Shown: positions 24,422 through 34,275 of the stretch, one piece after another
How the letters are laid out: every line of letters starts with the position of its first letter
How positions within the stretch are numbered: position 1 is the stretch's first letter
Source: DASWZN01 sp036404435
GTDB lineage: Bacteria > Acidobacteriota > Terriglobia > Bryobacterales > Bryobacteraceae
Assembly: GCA_036404435.1 (NCBI GenBank)
Contig: DASWZN010000051.1
Span: 190,627 to 254,626, forward strand
DNA: 64,000 nt
Direction: 5' to 3'
Position numbers and translations under genes: made by a program
The notes under the pieces: generated by a model
What the model was told of the DNA's origin: nothing
The model's input: the letters and a program-made list of their open reading frames with translations, nothing else
Databases searched by the model: none

Positions 24422-25168
24422 TTATCCCTCCCCCAGCAACTCCTTCAGCCGCGCATAGCCCGAGCGGCTGACCGGCAGCTTTGTGCCGTCGCCCAGCACC
24501 GCCACCCGGCTGTCTTTGGTGTAGGGTTCGATCTTGGCGATCCGCTCCAGGTTGACGATGTAGGAACGGTGAATCCGCACGAAGCGCGCCGGGTCGAGCG
24601 AAGTCTCCAGGTTCGAGATGGTCTCCTGCTTGAGATAGTTCTTTCCCTGGCTGCGCAGCAGGACGTAGTCGTCCTGCGCCTCGGCATAGTCGAGCCGCTC
24701 GCAGGGAATGATGTCCACCTTGGGACCGTCCCGAACCACGATGCGCTCCAGATACTGCGATGGTGCGCGCGCCGCGGCCGCCAGCTCGGAAGGAGGCGGC
24801 ATCTTCGTTCCCAGGCGCTCCTTGGCGCGCTCGAGTGCGGCGTCGAACCGCACGGCGTCGAACGGCTTCAGCAGGTAGTCCACCGCGTGCACCTCGAATG
24901 CCCGCAGCGCGTACTGGTCGTAGGCGGTGAGGAAAACCACCGCCACGTCGGGGCCGATCAGCTCCAGCACCTCGAAGCCGTCGAGCTTGGGCATCTGCAC
25001 GTCGAGGAACAGCAGGTCGGGATTCAATTCGGCGACGGCCTTCACGGCTTCAAATCCGTTGGCGCACTCGGCCACCACTTCCACCTCCGGGTGCGGCAGC
25101 AGCATCTCGTGCACCACTTGGCGCGCCAGCTCTTCGTCATCCACAATCACCGCGCGAATCACGTTCAT
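24422..25168 (-). CDS. LytTR family response regulator
   Basis: A 248-residue regulator. The receiver domain (1-~120) has Asp10/Asp11 and phosphorylatable Asp56 in LLFLDVQMPKLDG. The C-terminal LytTR DNA-binding domain (~150-248) contains LDYAEAQDDYVLLRSQGKNYL and FVRIHRSYIVN. It is the output of the membrane kinase encoded directly upstream, with which it overlaps by ATGA at 25165-25168. Targets probably include this operon; the shared element upstream of the two LiaF-like genes is one candidate site. Confidence 0.93.
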   Translation of the reverse strand: MNVIRAVIVDDEELARQVVHEMLLPHPEVEVVAECANGFEAVKAVAELNPDLLFLDVQMPKLDGFEVLELIGPDVAVVFLTAYDQYALRAFEVHAVDYLLKPFDAVRFDAALERAKERLGTKMPPPSELAAAARAPSQYLERIVVRDGPKVDIIPCERLDYAEAQDDYVLLRSQGKNYLKQETISNLETSLDPARFVRIHRSYIVNLERIAKIEPYTKDSRVAVLGDGTKLPVSRSGYARLKELLGEG

Positions 25169-26244
25169 TTCGTCTCCTCCTCTTCGGGCCGCCGCTGCGC
25201 CGCCACGCCAGTGGCCTCGGCCGGGAACCGCACGTCCACCCGGAACCGGTCTCCGATCTCCCGCACTTCCATGCTGGCGGCGTCTCCATAGCAGACCTCG
25301 AGCCGCTTGCGCACGTTCGCCAGTCCCACGCCGCCCCTCCCGCGCCGCGCGTCCTTATCGAATGTGTTTTCGACCCGGATCGCGACGCGCTCTCCCGCTC
25401 TCGAAATCGCGATGCGAATCGAAGAGCCCTCCACGCGGGTTGCCACGCCGTGGGTGACGGCATTCTCAACCAGGGGCTGCAACAGAAGCGGCGGCACCAG
25501 GCAGCCCGCGGCGCCCTCGGCCACCTCTTCTTCGACCTCGAGCCGCGAGCCAAACCGTATGTGCTGGATCGCCAGGAAGCTCCGCGCCAGGGCCAGCTCC
25601 TCGCCCAGCGGGATGCGCTCGCGGTCGCCCATCTTCAGGCTGCTGCGCAGGAAATCCGAGAGCAGCACGCACATTTCGCGCGCCTTGGCCGGGTCGGAGG
25701 CCGTCAGAGCGCTGATCGAGTTCAGGCTGTTGAACAGGAAGTGCGGATCGATCTGCGCCTTGAGCGCCCTCAGCTCCGCCTCGCGCGCCAGGATGCTGGC
25801 CTGCATGGCGCGCGCCTGCGCCTGGCGCGAAGTTTCGAAAGCCATGAGAGCGTAATGGAAAGCGGCGGCTAGATCGAACAGCAGGAACCCGGCCCCAAAC
25901 AGGATGGGCCGCTCGCGGAGATACTGCGGTTCGAGACCCAGCCCCGAGGCCATCGCCCATCCGATCGCGCCCGCCCAAATCAAGCTGCTGACGCCGGCGG
26001 CCGCGTTGACGGTCACCAGCAGGTAGAAAATGGCGGAGGTCCTTAACGGCAGGAAGCGGCACAGATACCACGCCGAGAGGCATACAAAGGCGTAGATCCC
26101 GCCCAGCGGGACCATCAGCTCGCCGGCTTGGATCCAGGTGAAATCGCCGGTCGAGGCGAGCACGCCGGCCAGCAGCAGCACCAGCGGAATCCACGCCGCC
26201 AGGTACAGCGCCAGCTTTCGCGGATCGGCCAGAATCGGGTGCAC
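25165..26244 (-). CDS. LytS-type sensor histidine kinase
   Basis: A 359-residue membrane kinase. It has about four N-terminal helices (residues ~12-32, 45-65, 70-95, 115-135), then the His_kinase domain with the phosphoacceptor His168 in AQIDPHFLFNSLNSI, and an HATPase domain with PLVENAVTHGVA and RGGVGLANVRKRL. The sensory part has no large periplasmic domain, as in intramembrane-sensing kinases. It lies 6 bases after the LiaF-like gene, and LiaF may inhibit it as in the Firmicute LiaFSR system. Confidence 0.93.
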   Translation of the reverse strand: MHPILADPRKLALYLAAWIPLVLLLAGVLASTGDFTWIQAGELMVPLGGIYAFVCLSAWYLCRFLPLRTSAIFYLLVTVNAAAGVSSLIWAGAIGWAMASGLGLEPQYLRERPILFGAGFLLFDLAAAFHYALMAFETSRQAQARAMQASILAREAELRALKAQIDPHFLFNSLNSISALTASDPAKAREMCVLLSDFLRSSLKMGDRERIPLGEELALARSFLAIQHIRFGSRLEVEEEVAEGAAGCLVPPLLLQPLVENAVTHGVATRVEGSSIRIAISRAGERVAIRVENTFDKDARRGRGGVGLANVRKRLEVCYGDAASMEVREIGDRFRVDVRFPAEATGVAAQRRPEEEETK

Positions 26245-26250
26245 GGAGCC

Positions 26251-26949
26251 TCAATTCTTGACGACTACGCCCCCGAATGTGGCGAATCCCTTGACGATCA
26301 GCTCCGGGACCGGCACGCCGCTCGGGGCGTCGGGATGCTCCGTTTCGTCGGTATAGCCTCCCAGGAGCGGAAGCCCGTCCAGAATGACCCGCCATGATCG
26401 CGGCACCCGGATCTCGATGCCGCCGAACATCGCGTTGGCATGCAAAACCGCCGGGCTGCCGACGATGGAAGCCTTGCGCAAATCGACCTGGTAGCCGCCG
26501 AAGACGGCCAGCACTTCGCCGCCCCGGAAGTCCTTCGCGTCGCTCTTGAGCTCGCCGCCGCCGAAGGCTGCAAACTGGTTCATGAGGTTGGCATCGGGGA
26601 CCGGGGCTCCCGATGACTCCCTCGGAGGGCCTTCCAAGGTGCGCCAGACCAGCGTGATCCCGATCCCGATCAGCACCAGCGGCCACAGCGCGTGAAACGA
26701 AAAGCGCGCGTAGCCGAGGCGGTCGAGGACCAGCAGGATGCCGGCCGCGGTCAGGATGCCGCCCCAAACCCTGCCGCCGCTGGCGGTAGATCGCGACAGC
26801 GCCAGCAGGCCTCCGACGAGCAGCACGGCCGGCCAAAAGAAGGGAAAGATCTGCGCCTCGTCCAGGATACCCATGCGATCCAGCAGAAGGATCACTCCCA
26901 CCGCGAGAACGATGCTCCCAAACGCCGCGCCCGCCCGCCTATGTCGCAT
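26251..26949 (-). CDS. LiaF-like membrane protein (paralog 2, with kinase and regulator)
   Basis: A 232-residue protein with the same layout as the orphan copy at 13941-14639: four membrane helices (to about residue 105) and a C-terminal domain with GGGELKSDAKDFRGGEVLAVF and FGGIEIRVPRSWRVI. It heads a three-gene operon with a LytS-type kinase and LytTR regulator. It is the likely inhibitor or sensor of the pair; the cue is inferred to be envelope stress by analogy with LiaFSR. Confidence 0.88.
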   Translation of the reverse strand: MRHRRAGAAFGSIVLAVGVILLLDRMGILDEAQIFPFFWPAVLLVGGLLALSRSTASGGRVWGGILTAAGILLVLDRLGYARFSFHALWPLVLIGIGITLVWRTLEGPPRESSGAPVPDANLMNQFAAFGGGELKSDAKDFRGGEVLAVFGGYQVDLRKASIVGSPAVLHANAMFGGIEIRVPRSWRVILDGLPLLGGYTDETEHPDAPSGVPVPELIVKGFATFGGVVVKN

Positions 26950-26967
26950 AAACTGGCTCCCGTAAAG

Positions 26968-27007
26968 AGACTATCATCCCCCGGGCGCCCGGGAGCGGGC
27001 TTTTCGG
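26968..27007 (-). promoter_or_regulatory. Bipartite element shared by both LiaF-like genes, copy 2
   Basis: CCGAAAAGC (27007-26999) and ATGATAGTCT (26977-26968) separated by 21 unconserved bases, upstream of the LiaF-like/LytS/LytTR operon. The matching copy is at 14655-14694. Confidence 0.6.
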
Positions 27008-27441
27008 CTAACGGCGGCGAAGAGTCGGTAAGTGGCGGTGGGTCGGGCCTCCGGCCTGTCAGCCGCGGCGCCGGACGGGCATCAGCGCATACGCCGCCGC
27101 CACCAGGACCGCACGCTCCATCGTCCCAAGGATCCCGAATTGGCCTCTTCCCGTCTCAGGCGGCGCCCGCTTGGAAGCATAGTGCGGCGGATCGCGGCGT
27201 TGCCAGTGCCAGCGGGGTAGGCAGAGGCTGTGGGACGAAAGGGTGTCGGTGGAATCAGGCGAAAGGGCCGGAGTTGCTGCCTCGGGGTCCTCGGGAGCAG
27301 CAGGACGACCCTCCGGGGCTGCAGGGCAGGCATTCAGGAGCCCCCGCGTCTCCGAGACAGACCCTTGTGGTACGCTAATCTCGGCCGCGAGGCCAAAAAG
27401 GGAACTGCGGCTGGATAATAGTGGTTTCGGCAGGGGCGATC
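27008..27441. other. Intergenic region, no clear gene
   Basis: Contains a REP-like palindrome (27045-27060) and GC-rich, poorly coding sequence. The best short frame (27230-27418) is rich in Arg, Cys and Gly and I do not accept it. A good ribosome-binding sequence (gcagggg) just precedes the 27442 ATG. Confidence 0.5.
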
Positions 27442-28326
27442 ATGCCGACCGCCCTCATGGAATGGCGTCTCATTGAAGACCTGGAGAGGCAGATGATTAC
27501 GGACAGGATGCTCGGATTGCTAACACGCATCCCCGGCGCAAGAAGCTTGTGGTGCCGCTTTCCCATTGGGCCCGTGGACTTGAGAGTCCGCTTCGGAATC
27601 TGGAACAGACCCCACTATGCGTATGGCGTCTATTCGGCTGCCGATCTCGCTAAGCGCCTCGGTCTGAACGGGATTACCGTCATTGAAATGGGTGTGGCGG
27701 GCGGCGAGGGCCTGCTGTCGCTGGAGGAGATCGCGACCGCAGTCGGCACGGCGGCCGGCATCCAGATCGACGTCGTCGGCTTTGACAGCGGGGTGGGAAT
27801 GCCACCGCCGGTCGACTACCGGGACCTGCCCCATGTCTGGAGTGAGGGTTTCTACAAGATGGACCAGGACAAACTCAAGGCCAAATTATCGAAGGCTGAG
27901 TTGGTCCTTGGAGAAATCCGCGAGACGATCCCTTCCTGGAAGGCCCGCTGCAGGTTCCCGATTGGGTTTGTGGCGTTTGATCTCGACTACTACACTTCCA
28001 CGATGAGCGCTTTCGGTCTCTTTGACTCCCCAGGACGCGATTGCCACCTCCCGCGCGTTTATTGTTATTTCGACGACACGATATGGCCGGAACGAGCTTG
28101 CCATAACGAGTTCACCGGTGAACTGCTCGCGATTCGCGAATTCAACGAGGCCGGAGACAAAAAGATCTGTCCGCTCCATCTGCTTCGCCACATGCGCATC
28201 CATCCTGCCCCGTGGAACGACCAGATCTATGTCCTGCACGATTTCAAACACGCGCTGTATTGCAGGAACGTGACGCCTTCCGGTGAGACGTACAATCAGC
28301 TGCCCATCGTCGATTCCGGACGGTGA
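27442..28326 (+). CDS. Putative class I SAM-dependent methyltransferase
   Basis: A 294-residue protein. Residues ~63-90 (ITVIEMGVAGGEGLLSLEEI) match the glycine-rich SAM motif I, with a following VVGFDSGVGMPPP strand. The later VAFDLDYYTSTMSAFGLF resembles the acceptor-side region of TylF/MycF-type sugar methyltransferases, suggesting O-methylation of a glycan or nucleotide sugar. ATG 27442 is preferred over 27421 for its ribosome site. It opens the surface-glycan locus on the plus strand. Confidence 0.65.
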   Translation: MPTALMEWRLIEDLERQMITDRMLGLLTRIPGARSLWCRFPIGPVDLRVRFGIWNRPHYAYGVYSAADLAKRLGLNGITVIEMGVAGGEGLLSLEEIATAVGTAAGIQIDVVGFDSGVGMPPPVDYRDLPHVWSEGFYKMDQDKLKAKLSKAELVLGEIRETIPSWKARCRFPIGFVAFDLDYYTSTMSAFGLFDSPGRDCHLPRVYCYFDDTIWPERACHNEFTGELLAIREFNEAGDKKICPLHLLRHMRIHPAPWNDQIYVLHDFKHALYCRNVTPSGETYNQLPIVDSGR

Positions 28327-28407
28327 GGCGCTTCCGGCGCAGAGCGCGATGCTGAGCCGCGCGCCCGGGGGCGCGAGATCGAAGTTCGGCGCAGACCGGA
28401 CACCCGC

Positions 28408-31400
28408 TCACGGCACAACCTGGACCTGTGTCGGCCCGGTCGCGATCTCCGCATTAGCGGCATCCCGGTACTTCAGCCGGTAGTACAACACTCTCTGAGA
28501 AATGGCGGGGATCACGATCATCCTCGGAGCCCCGGTGAATCCACTATAGTTCTCGCTCGCCCAATAGAACGGCGTGGTCTCGTTCACCCTGGCGCCCACG
28601 GCCTCGCAAGCCTCCTGGCGCGACGTGCAGTGGAAACCTGTGTCGTACCCAAACTCCACTACCACGTTGTTGGTCCCACTGGGAACCGCACCCACCGGAG
28701 TCAGCATCGGAATAAAGGTGCCCCGGTTGATGCTGTCCTTGGCGGGCCAGGGCGGGAGCTTCATGGCCATATTCTCAGTACGCATGCCGTCCAGCCAGCG
28801 CGCCAGGAAGAAGCCCCATTTTCCATCTGGACTCGCGTCCAGATGCTTGTATCCGTCATCCTCCCGACTACCAAATGGCTGCCCTAACAGGCGCTCGAAC
28901 GAACCGTTGCGATCCTTGGCGAGAGTGATCCCCACCTGGGCAAACACGGGGCTCGTCGGAGATAAATCGTGCACGCACATGCCCACGTCCGTATTATCGG
29001 GGCAACTGAGCGTGCTGGTGCCGGGGCAGTTCATGTAGATGTCGTTCACGCCCGCGCCGGAATAACAGGATGAACCATAGCAGAATTTGTAATTGTCTCC
29101 AGACGTACTGGTGATAGGGCCGGGGCTGACATTGACGGCAGGCTTCCTGTCACAAACCGCCTCCGTGGGGAGGATCTTGGGATGCAAAACGGCAGTCGCC
29201 TTGTAGAGCGTTCCGCTCACCTGCGTCCAAGTCTGGGATGGAGGGTTATAAGTAAGCGCATCCAAAATCCAACTGTAGTCGCTTGCTTGAAGCTGGCCTG
29301 GGTGACTGTCCCCCGTCTGCCCTGGAAGATTCGCAAACGCTGGGCTCTCGTTAAGGATGTGCGCAGGGGCTCCTGCCATGTTTTCTGCCGCAGCATCGGG
29401 AACGCTGCCAGTAAAGCCCAAGTAGCAACCCCATCCAATACTACCCAAACCGCAACCAGCCGACACATCCCGAACGATGGTCAAATGGTTGGTGTCCGGG
29501 CCGGTGAACTGCGTGCCGTGCGTAGCCGGGATGAATTTCTTGTAGGTCATCGTTGTGTCTGCGCCGTTGGGGTCATCCAGGAAATCCCAGTAGGTATCGT
29601 TCCAACTGGTCTTGCTTGTGACAAGCGAAAGCGCCGCACAATTCGGATACACCACAGTCGTGGAGGAGTGGGAAGCGACCCCTGTGGCGTCGACCCCACG
29701 AAGGACGGTCCATTTACAGGAGGCGTTGGGATCCCCACACTCAGAGGCTTTGGACAGTAGTTGAACCCTCTCCGACTCGATCGTGAATATGTCACCAGGC
29801 TGTGCGGCCTGCATAGGACCAAGGAAGCCGTTTGCGCCGCGCAGAGTATTCTCCGCGGAGCAACTCGTGCTCGCCTTGTAAAGGTCGCCGGACACCAGTA
29901 CCGATGAGCACCGATTCGTTCCTCCCGTAGTGGCCCTCCACTGAGACTGCACCGGCATAGGGCTCGGGCAGGTCGCATCGGTGCTCGGATCGATCCCGGC
30001 AGTTCCTAGCGCCTGAGCTAGTTCGGTTTGAATTGGTCCATTCCCACAGGTAGGCCCCCAGTACATATCCGAAGCGCTAATTTCCGCCCATCCACCAGTA
30101 GTTTCTCCCGAAGTTCCCCCTGTGTGCATTTTGCACCAGCGGTCTGGGTAGAAACTCAGGGTGGAGGTCGCCGCTATGAACTGCTTGGTTTGAACGTCAA
30201 AGATACCTTTGTAACCTGGTTGATCCTGGACACCGCCAGCCAGGAAATCAACGTGCAGGTATCGATTATCGATTAAGCCAGCTACAAGGAGCGTATTCCA
30301 GTAGGCTTCATGAGCCGCAAAATCAGAGGAAAACGCCGCCATCGCCGCGACAACGTCAGGCACTAGAGTAGTCACTGTTATGGGGGAGTACTGACCCTCT
30401 CGAGTAAAGCCCGTATCCAGGTTCTGCCCGGTATAGGTCGTCAGTACAATCGCTGTTTTGCCCGAGATGGGTATGCTGCCATATAGTTTTGTAGGGTCCG
30501 TCTTATCGAAGTTCGCCCCCGACGCTCCAGCATAACGCCAACCAGACGGAATCTGATATACAGTCGATACTACCGAATCGCCCGTAGCATCGTCGATCCA
30601 GTATCCAACGGCGCCACTGCTCCCGAACACGCAGCGATATCCGGAGCGAGTTGTGCCGTTGTAGGTCTGTGTAGCAAGCGCATTGGAGCAATTCTGCGCC
30701 GCCATCGTATGTTCTTCACCGGGCCAGGAGAGGCCCAAATTCACCGCCACATAATCCAAGCTGACCGTGTTGCTAGTGGTCGTAGACTTGCGAATCAGCA
30801 AGCCCCCGGTCGGCGCGTTCATCTCGACCGGATCGAGAAGGGACCCGATGACATCCGAGGAGGATTGCCACGATTGTTCCAGCGGAACCTCTGTTCCAAC
30901 CCAGCACTGCGAACTGACCTGCGACCACGGCGCGCAGGTATTCAGGTTAACTGTCAGAATCGCACTCCGGCAGGTCGAGGCATCGGCGGTGAGGCACAGG
31001 TCGATGTTGTTGTCATTGCCTGATCCGGTCCCGCTGCCTTGGAGCGTGACTGTGATCCAGTCCATATCCCAGGGGCCTTCGTTATAGTTAGTGAAACCGC
31101 TCGGTACGTGGACGAATAGCCAGTTGTTATTGGCATCTCCGACATAGGATGCGGCGTTGGAGTCCGCCGTGGCGAGCGATACAGTGCTCGCGTTCGTCCA
31201 CCCCGCACCAGGGGTTACAATCGTGGGAGCAACCAACCCCCCGTACGGACTACCGTCGAGCGCTTGGGCGTTGCTGATGCGGCGGACAAGAAGACCCGTG
31301 CGAGGGTCGATAATAACTTGCGTACTCGTCTTTTCAGGTGTCCGTTTAGCCCAGGTGGTCCCCGCTTCGATATTGGTGATCCAGCTCCTTCCCCTACGGA

Positions 31401-32064
31401 AGGCATAGTCAAGAACGACGTGCTTAGAGTTGGTGACGGTATCGACCCGGCGTTGCTGACCGGCATTTGGGCCAGAGGTCAGCACGATATAATCATTCAC
31501 TGCAATTGTCTCGGCAACGGCAAACGTGACCGCCGTCCCGCTGATCGAAAGCGTGCCGTTGCCCGCCGTCGTTGGGTACGTGTAATCCATCGTCGGATAC
31601 GCATATCGGCCCGGACGAGCGGGGTCCCGCGCAAACGGCTCGTTGTACATTGTCCCGAGTGCGATGTTCTGGGTCGTGAAGGTCCCGGTGGCCGTGTCGG
31701 ACCCACAGGTGATCCGGTAGTAGTGGGGCGTGAGTACCTGAAGCGCACGGCTGTAGTACTTGCCGTCGGAGGCCATCTCCGCCGCCCGCTTGCCGATGAC
31801 GAAGGTGCGCGCCCGCCCGTCGGCGATGTTCCCGGCACGGTTGTCGAGGTTCGCGCCGGAAAACAGGGCCGGGTCCACGTCATGGACGAGGGGCGTATAG
31901 GACGCCGACTCGCTCACTTCCATCATGCAGGCGGACGAATCGGGAGCGGTGTAGGCAATCACGGCCTGAGTCGGGGTGCTCCCCACAAGACGGATGTTGG
32001 TAACGGCCGCTTGCGCCGATGCCAGGCACAGCAGCGCCGGAAGAAGACTACGGCACATTCGCAT
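28408..32064 (-). CDS. Very large secreted protein of unknown function
   Basis: A 1218-residue exported protein with signal peptide MRMCRSLLPALLCLASAQAA. The N-terminus looks like a fibronectin-type domain (TNIRLVGSTPTQAVIAYTAP), followed by long beta-rich stretches with many Thr, Ser, Asn and scattered Cys and no familiar catalytic motif. It ends with another FN3-like strand set (YYRLKYRDAANAEIATGP). Base composition is visibly less GC-rich than its neighbours, suggesting a distinct origin or codon selection. It could be a surface adhesin or carbohydrate-binding protein; I cannot assign it. Confidence 0.8.
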   Translation of the reverse strand: MRMCRSLLPALLCLASAQAAVTNIRLVGSTPTQAVIAYTAPDSSACMMEVSESASYTPLVHDVDPALFSGANLDNRAGNIADGRARTFVIGKRAAEMASDGKYYSRALQVLTPHYYRITCGSDTATGTFTTQNIALGTMYNEPFARDPARPGRYAYPTMDYTYPTTAGNGTLSISGTAVTFAVAETIAVNDYIVLTSGPNAGQQRRVDTVTNSKHVVLDYAFRRGRSWITNIEAGTTWAKRTPEKTSTQVIIDPRTGLLVRRISNAQALDGSPYGGLVAPTIVTPGAGWTNASTVSLATADSNAASYVGDANNNWLFVHVPSGFTNYNEGPWDMDWITVTLQGSGTGSGNDNNIDLCLTADASTCRSAILTVNLNTCAPWSQVSSQCWVGTEVPLEQSWQSSSDVIGSLLDPVEMNAPTGGLLIRKSTTTSNTVSLDYVAVNLGLSWPGEEHTMAAQNCSNALATQTYNGTTRSGYRCVFGSSGAVGYWIDDATGDSVVSTVYQIPSGWRYAGASGANFDKTDPTKLYGSIPISGKTAIVLTTYTGQNLDTGFTREGQYSPITVTTLVPDVVAAMAAFSSDFAAHEAYWNTLLVAGLIDNRYLHVDFLAGGVQDQPGYKGIFDVQTKQFIAATSTLSFYPDRWCKMHTGGTSGETTGGWAEISASDMYWGPTCGNGPIQTELAQALGTAGIDPSTDATCPSPMPVQSQWRATTGGTNRCSSVLVSGDLYKASTSCSAENTLRGANGFLGPMQAAQPGDIFTIESERVQLLSKASECGDPNASCKWTVLRGVDATGVASHSSTTVVYPNCAALSLVTSKTSWNDTYWDFLDDPNGADTTMTYKKFIPATHGTQFTGPDTNHLTIVRDVSAGCGLGSIGWGCYLGFTGSVPDAAAENMAGAPAHILNESPAFANLPGQTGDSHPGQLQASDYSWILDALTYNPPSQTWTQVSGTLYKATAVLHPKILPTEAVCDRKPAVNVSPGPITSTSGDNYKFCYGSSCYSGAGVNDIYMNCPGTSTLSCPDNTDVGMCVHDLSPTSPVFAQVGITLAKDRNGSFERLLGQPFGSREDDGYKHLDASPDGKWGFFLARWLDGMRTENMAMKLPPWPAKDSINRGTFIPMLTPVGAVPSGTNNVVVEFGYDTGFHCTSRQEACEAVGARVNETTPFYWASENYSGFTGAPRMIVIPAISQRVLYYRLKYRDAANAEIATGPTQVQVVP

Positions 32065-32214
32065 TGCTATTCACCTCGATCTGGCGGGTTCCGCGCGCGG
32101 CGGCGCCCACCGGCTCCAACCTACTCCGCTGCTCTCTCCGCTGCCCTTTGTCAAAGCCTGCAAGTGATTGGCGACAATCCGGAAAAAGACTCCCCAATGT
32201 CGTGAATGGCGCCC

Positions 32215-34275
32215 TCAGCGGCCGCCTGACGCCTTTTCTGCAAGAACATATCCAAAGGCCAACCTGGCGGGCTGGGGCAGCACGAACTCAGCCTGGCCCT
32301 CGGGCGGCAGCAGCGCGATTTCCACCGCCTGGCCAGCGCCCCCGCGCGTCTGGGCCGGCCAGATGCCGCGCTTCATAACTGCCAGTTCCCGGAGCGTATA
32401 CTCCTGCTGCCCGCCGCGTGCGGACGGTATCAGCACCCGCCAGGACGCCCAGGCTCCCTCAACAGGCTCCGGCGTCCACAGGCTGATGCCCAACCCCGAA
32501 TATCCCTTTGCTTCCAGAGCCGACGGCCAGCCGATGCGCAGAGTGGCCGGCAGCCTGGTCCCCTGGCTCAACGTCACGACCTGTTCCCAAGCGCCCGTCC
32601 ACTTGTCGAGCGGCCTGGCCGGCGCTGGCTGCTTTCCCGCCTCAACAACGGCCGCGCTCACATCGGCATACAGATACGACCAGGCCTGCCGCGACACGCC
32701 ATAAACCGTGCCGGCGACGGCCAGCCACACCACCAATCCTGTGGCAGCCGACAACGCGACTCGCCTGCCCGCTCCTCCGTAGAGCCAAAACGCGCTGCGG
32801 CCCTTTTCGCGCAAGCTGCCGAAACCGACGGCAGCGACGGTCACCAGCGCAAAATGAATGCAGTGCGAGTAGCGAGGCTGCGCCTCCCACAACAGAACGA
32901 TAGCGGCGGCGGCGAGCACAATACTCGCGGTCGGGAGGCACAAGCGCCAGGCCAGCGGCCAGCGGTTCAACGCGGCCATGAACCCGGCGATACACATCAA
33001 GAGGACCACAGGCGCGTAGGTCAATCGAAAGGCCATGGCGAGGAGCGCGGCAGTTCGATAGCCGCTTTCGTCAAGCCCTTCCTCCGCGGTGGCGCCGAAA
33101 CCCAACGCGAAGAACTTCGACGCCTTCACCACAGGCACCACGCCAAACATAATCAAAGGCTTCCGGGCGGCTTCCGTCGCGAGCACCGACAACAGTAGCC
33201 TGTCCTTGCTCTGCGGAGCGCCGGCCACGTCGAGTTGCTCGTAACGGCCCAGATATTCACCCAGGGAAACAAGGTTCCATCCCCGGGTCACGTAGCCGAG
33301 TATGGGAGAGCGGATCCGGGTAACATCGTTGCCGCGCACCCAGGCGTCGAAATGACTCTTCGCGGGAAACCAAACCGCGGCCGCTAGAACTCCGGTCGCA
33401 ACCATGGCCGCCAGACCGGCGCGCCTCGCCTTTGTCAGCGCAGACAGCGCGACTACGACGGCTCCGAGCGCGAGCAGGAACTCATCCTGGCCATTCCGCT
33501 GGATTCCCACCAGAATCAGGAGGCATCCCAGCGCCAAGCCTCTCCACAGCGCATCGCGCCACGGAGACGGGTGCTTCCGCAGTCCTCCCAGAATGAACCA
33601 GATCCCCACCACCAGGAAGAAGGTGCCGGGAATCTGGGGCGTGTAGCTCAGCACATCGAGCACGTGGTACGGGCAGATGGCGAGCAGCCATGCCGCCACG
33701 CGCGCGTATGCCGAGCCCACGAGCCGTCGCGCGATCAGAAACGTGAATACCAACGTTCCAGCGCCAAGGATCGCGTTCACAACGTGGACAGCCACAAGAT
33801 CCGCGGCGCCGAAGAACACGCGCAGAGGATAGTAAAGTGGGAATGCGCGGTAGAGGTAGAGATAGTAGTCGTACCCCGAACTCAACCGCGCGAGGGTGGC
33901 GTGCGTCGGGCCTTCGCGGGCCAGCGTCGCCACGAAGTCGTGCATGAGCTTGTCGTCGTTGATGAGGGCATAACGCGGGAACACCGCCGCGACGGCGAGC
34001 CTCGTACCCACCCAAAACGCCGCCAGGAGCGCCACGAACCATAAGTCGCGCACCCACCGGACCGAAACCATGGACAGCCAGCATCCCACCAGGATCCCGA
34101 CCATCCCAAAAATGCAGGCGGCGGCCAAAACCCACAGGGGCAACTCCCGGAAATGACGCAGCAGGCCGGCGAAGCAGCCCAGCATCCCGCTCGCAACGCC
34201 GAAAGCGGCCGCGGTTGTGAGCAGCGTCACGATGCACTCCGCCCAGGCGCTTGGAAGGCGCACCCGCTCACGCAT
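32215..34275 (-). CDS. GT-C type membrane glycosyltransferase
   Basis: A 686-residue integral membrane protein, started at ATG 34275, which overlaps the preceding GT2 stop by 8 bases. About ten or more helices span residues 10-480; the first loop carries NDDK near 106-109, the acidic motif used by polyprenyl-phosphate-sugar-dependent GT-C enzymes, and a DYYLYLYRAFPLYYPLRVFF segment follows. A soluble ~150-residue C-terminal domain ends it. It probably transfers a sugar from a lipid carrier on the outer face of the membrane, with its sugar donor made by the adjacent GT2. Confidence 0.8.
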   Translation of the reverse strand: MRERVRLPSAWAECIVTLLTTAAAFGVASGMLGCFAGLLRHFRELPLWVLAAACIFGMVGILVGCWLSMVSVRWVRDLWFVALLAAFWVGTRLAVAAVFPRYALINDDKLMHDFVATLAREGPTHATLARLSSGYDYYLYLYRAFPLYYPLRVFFGAADLVAVHVVNAILGAGTLVFTFLIARRLVGSAYARVAAWLLAICPYHVLDVLSYTPQIPGTFFLVVGIWFILGGLRKHPSPWRDALWRGLALGCLLILVGIQRNGQDEFLLALGAVVVALSALTKARRAGLAAMVATGVLAAAVWFPAKSHFDAWVRGNDVTRIRSPILGYVTRGWNLVSLGEYLGRYEQLDVAGAPQSKDRLLLSVLATEAARKPLIMFGVVPVVKASKFFALGFGATAEEGLDESGYRTAALLAMAFRLTYAPVVLLMCIAGFMAALNRWPLAWRLCLPTASIVLAAAAIVLLWEAQPRYSHCIHFALVTVAAVGFGSLREKGRSAFWLYGGAGRRVALSAATGLVVWLAVAGTVYGVSRQAWSYLYADVSAAVVEAGKQPAPARPLDKWTGAWEQVVTLSQGTRLPATLRIGWPSALEAKGYSGLGISLWTPEPVEGAWASWRVLIPSARGGQQEYTLRELAVMKRGIWPAQTRGGAGQAVEIALLPPEGQAEFVLPQPARLAFGYVLAEKASGGR

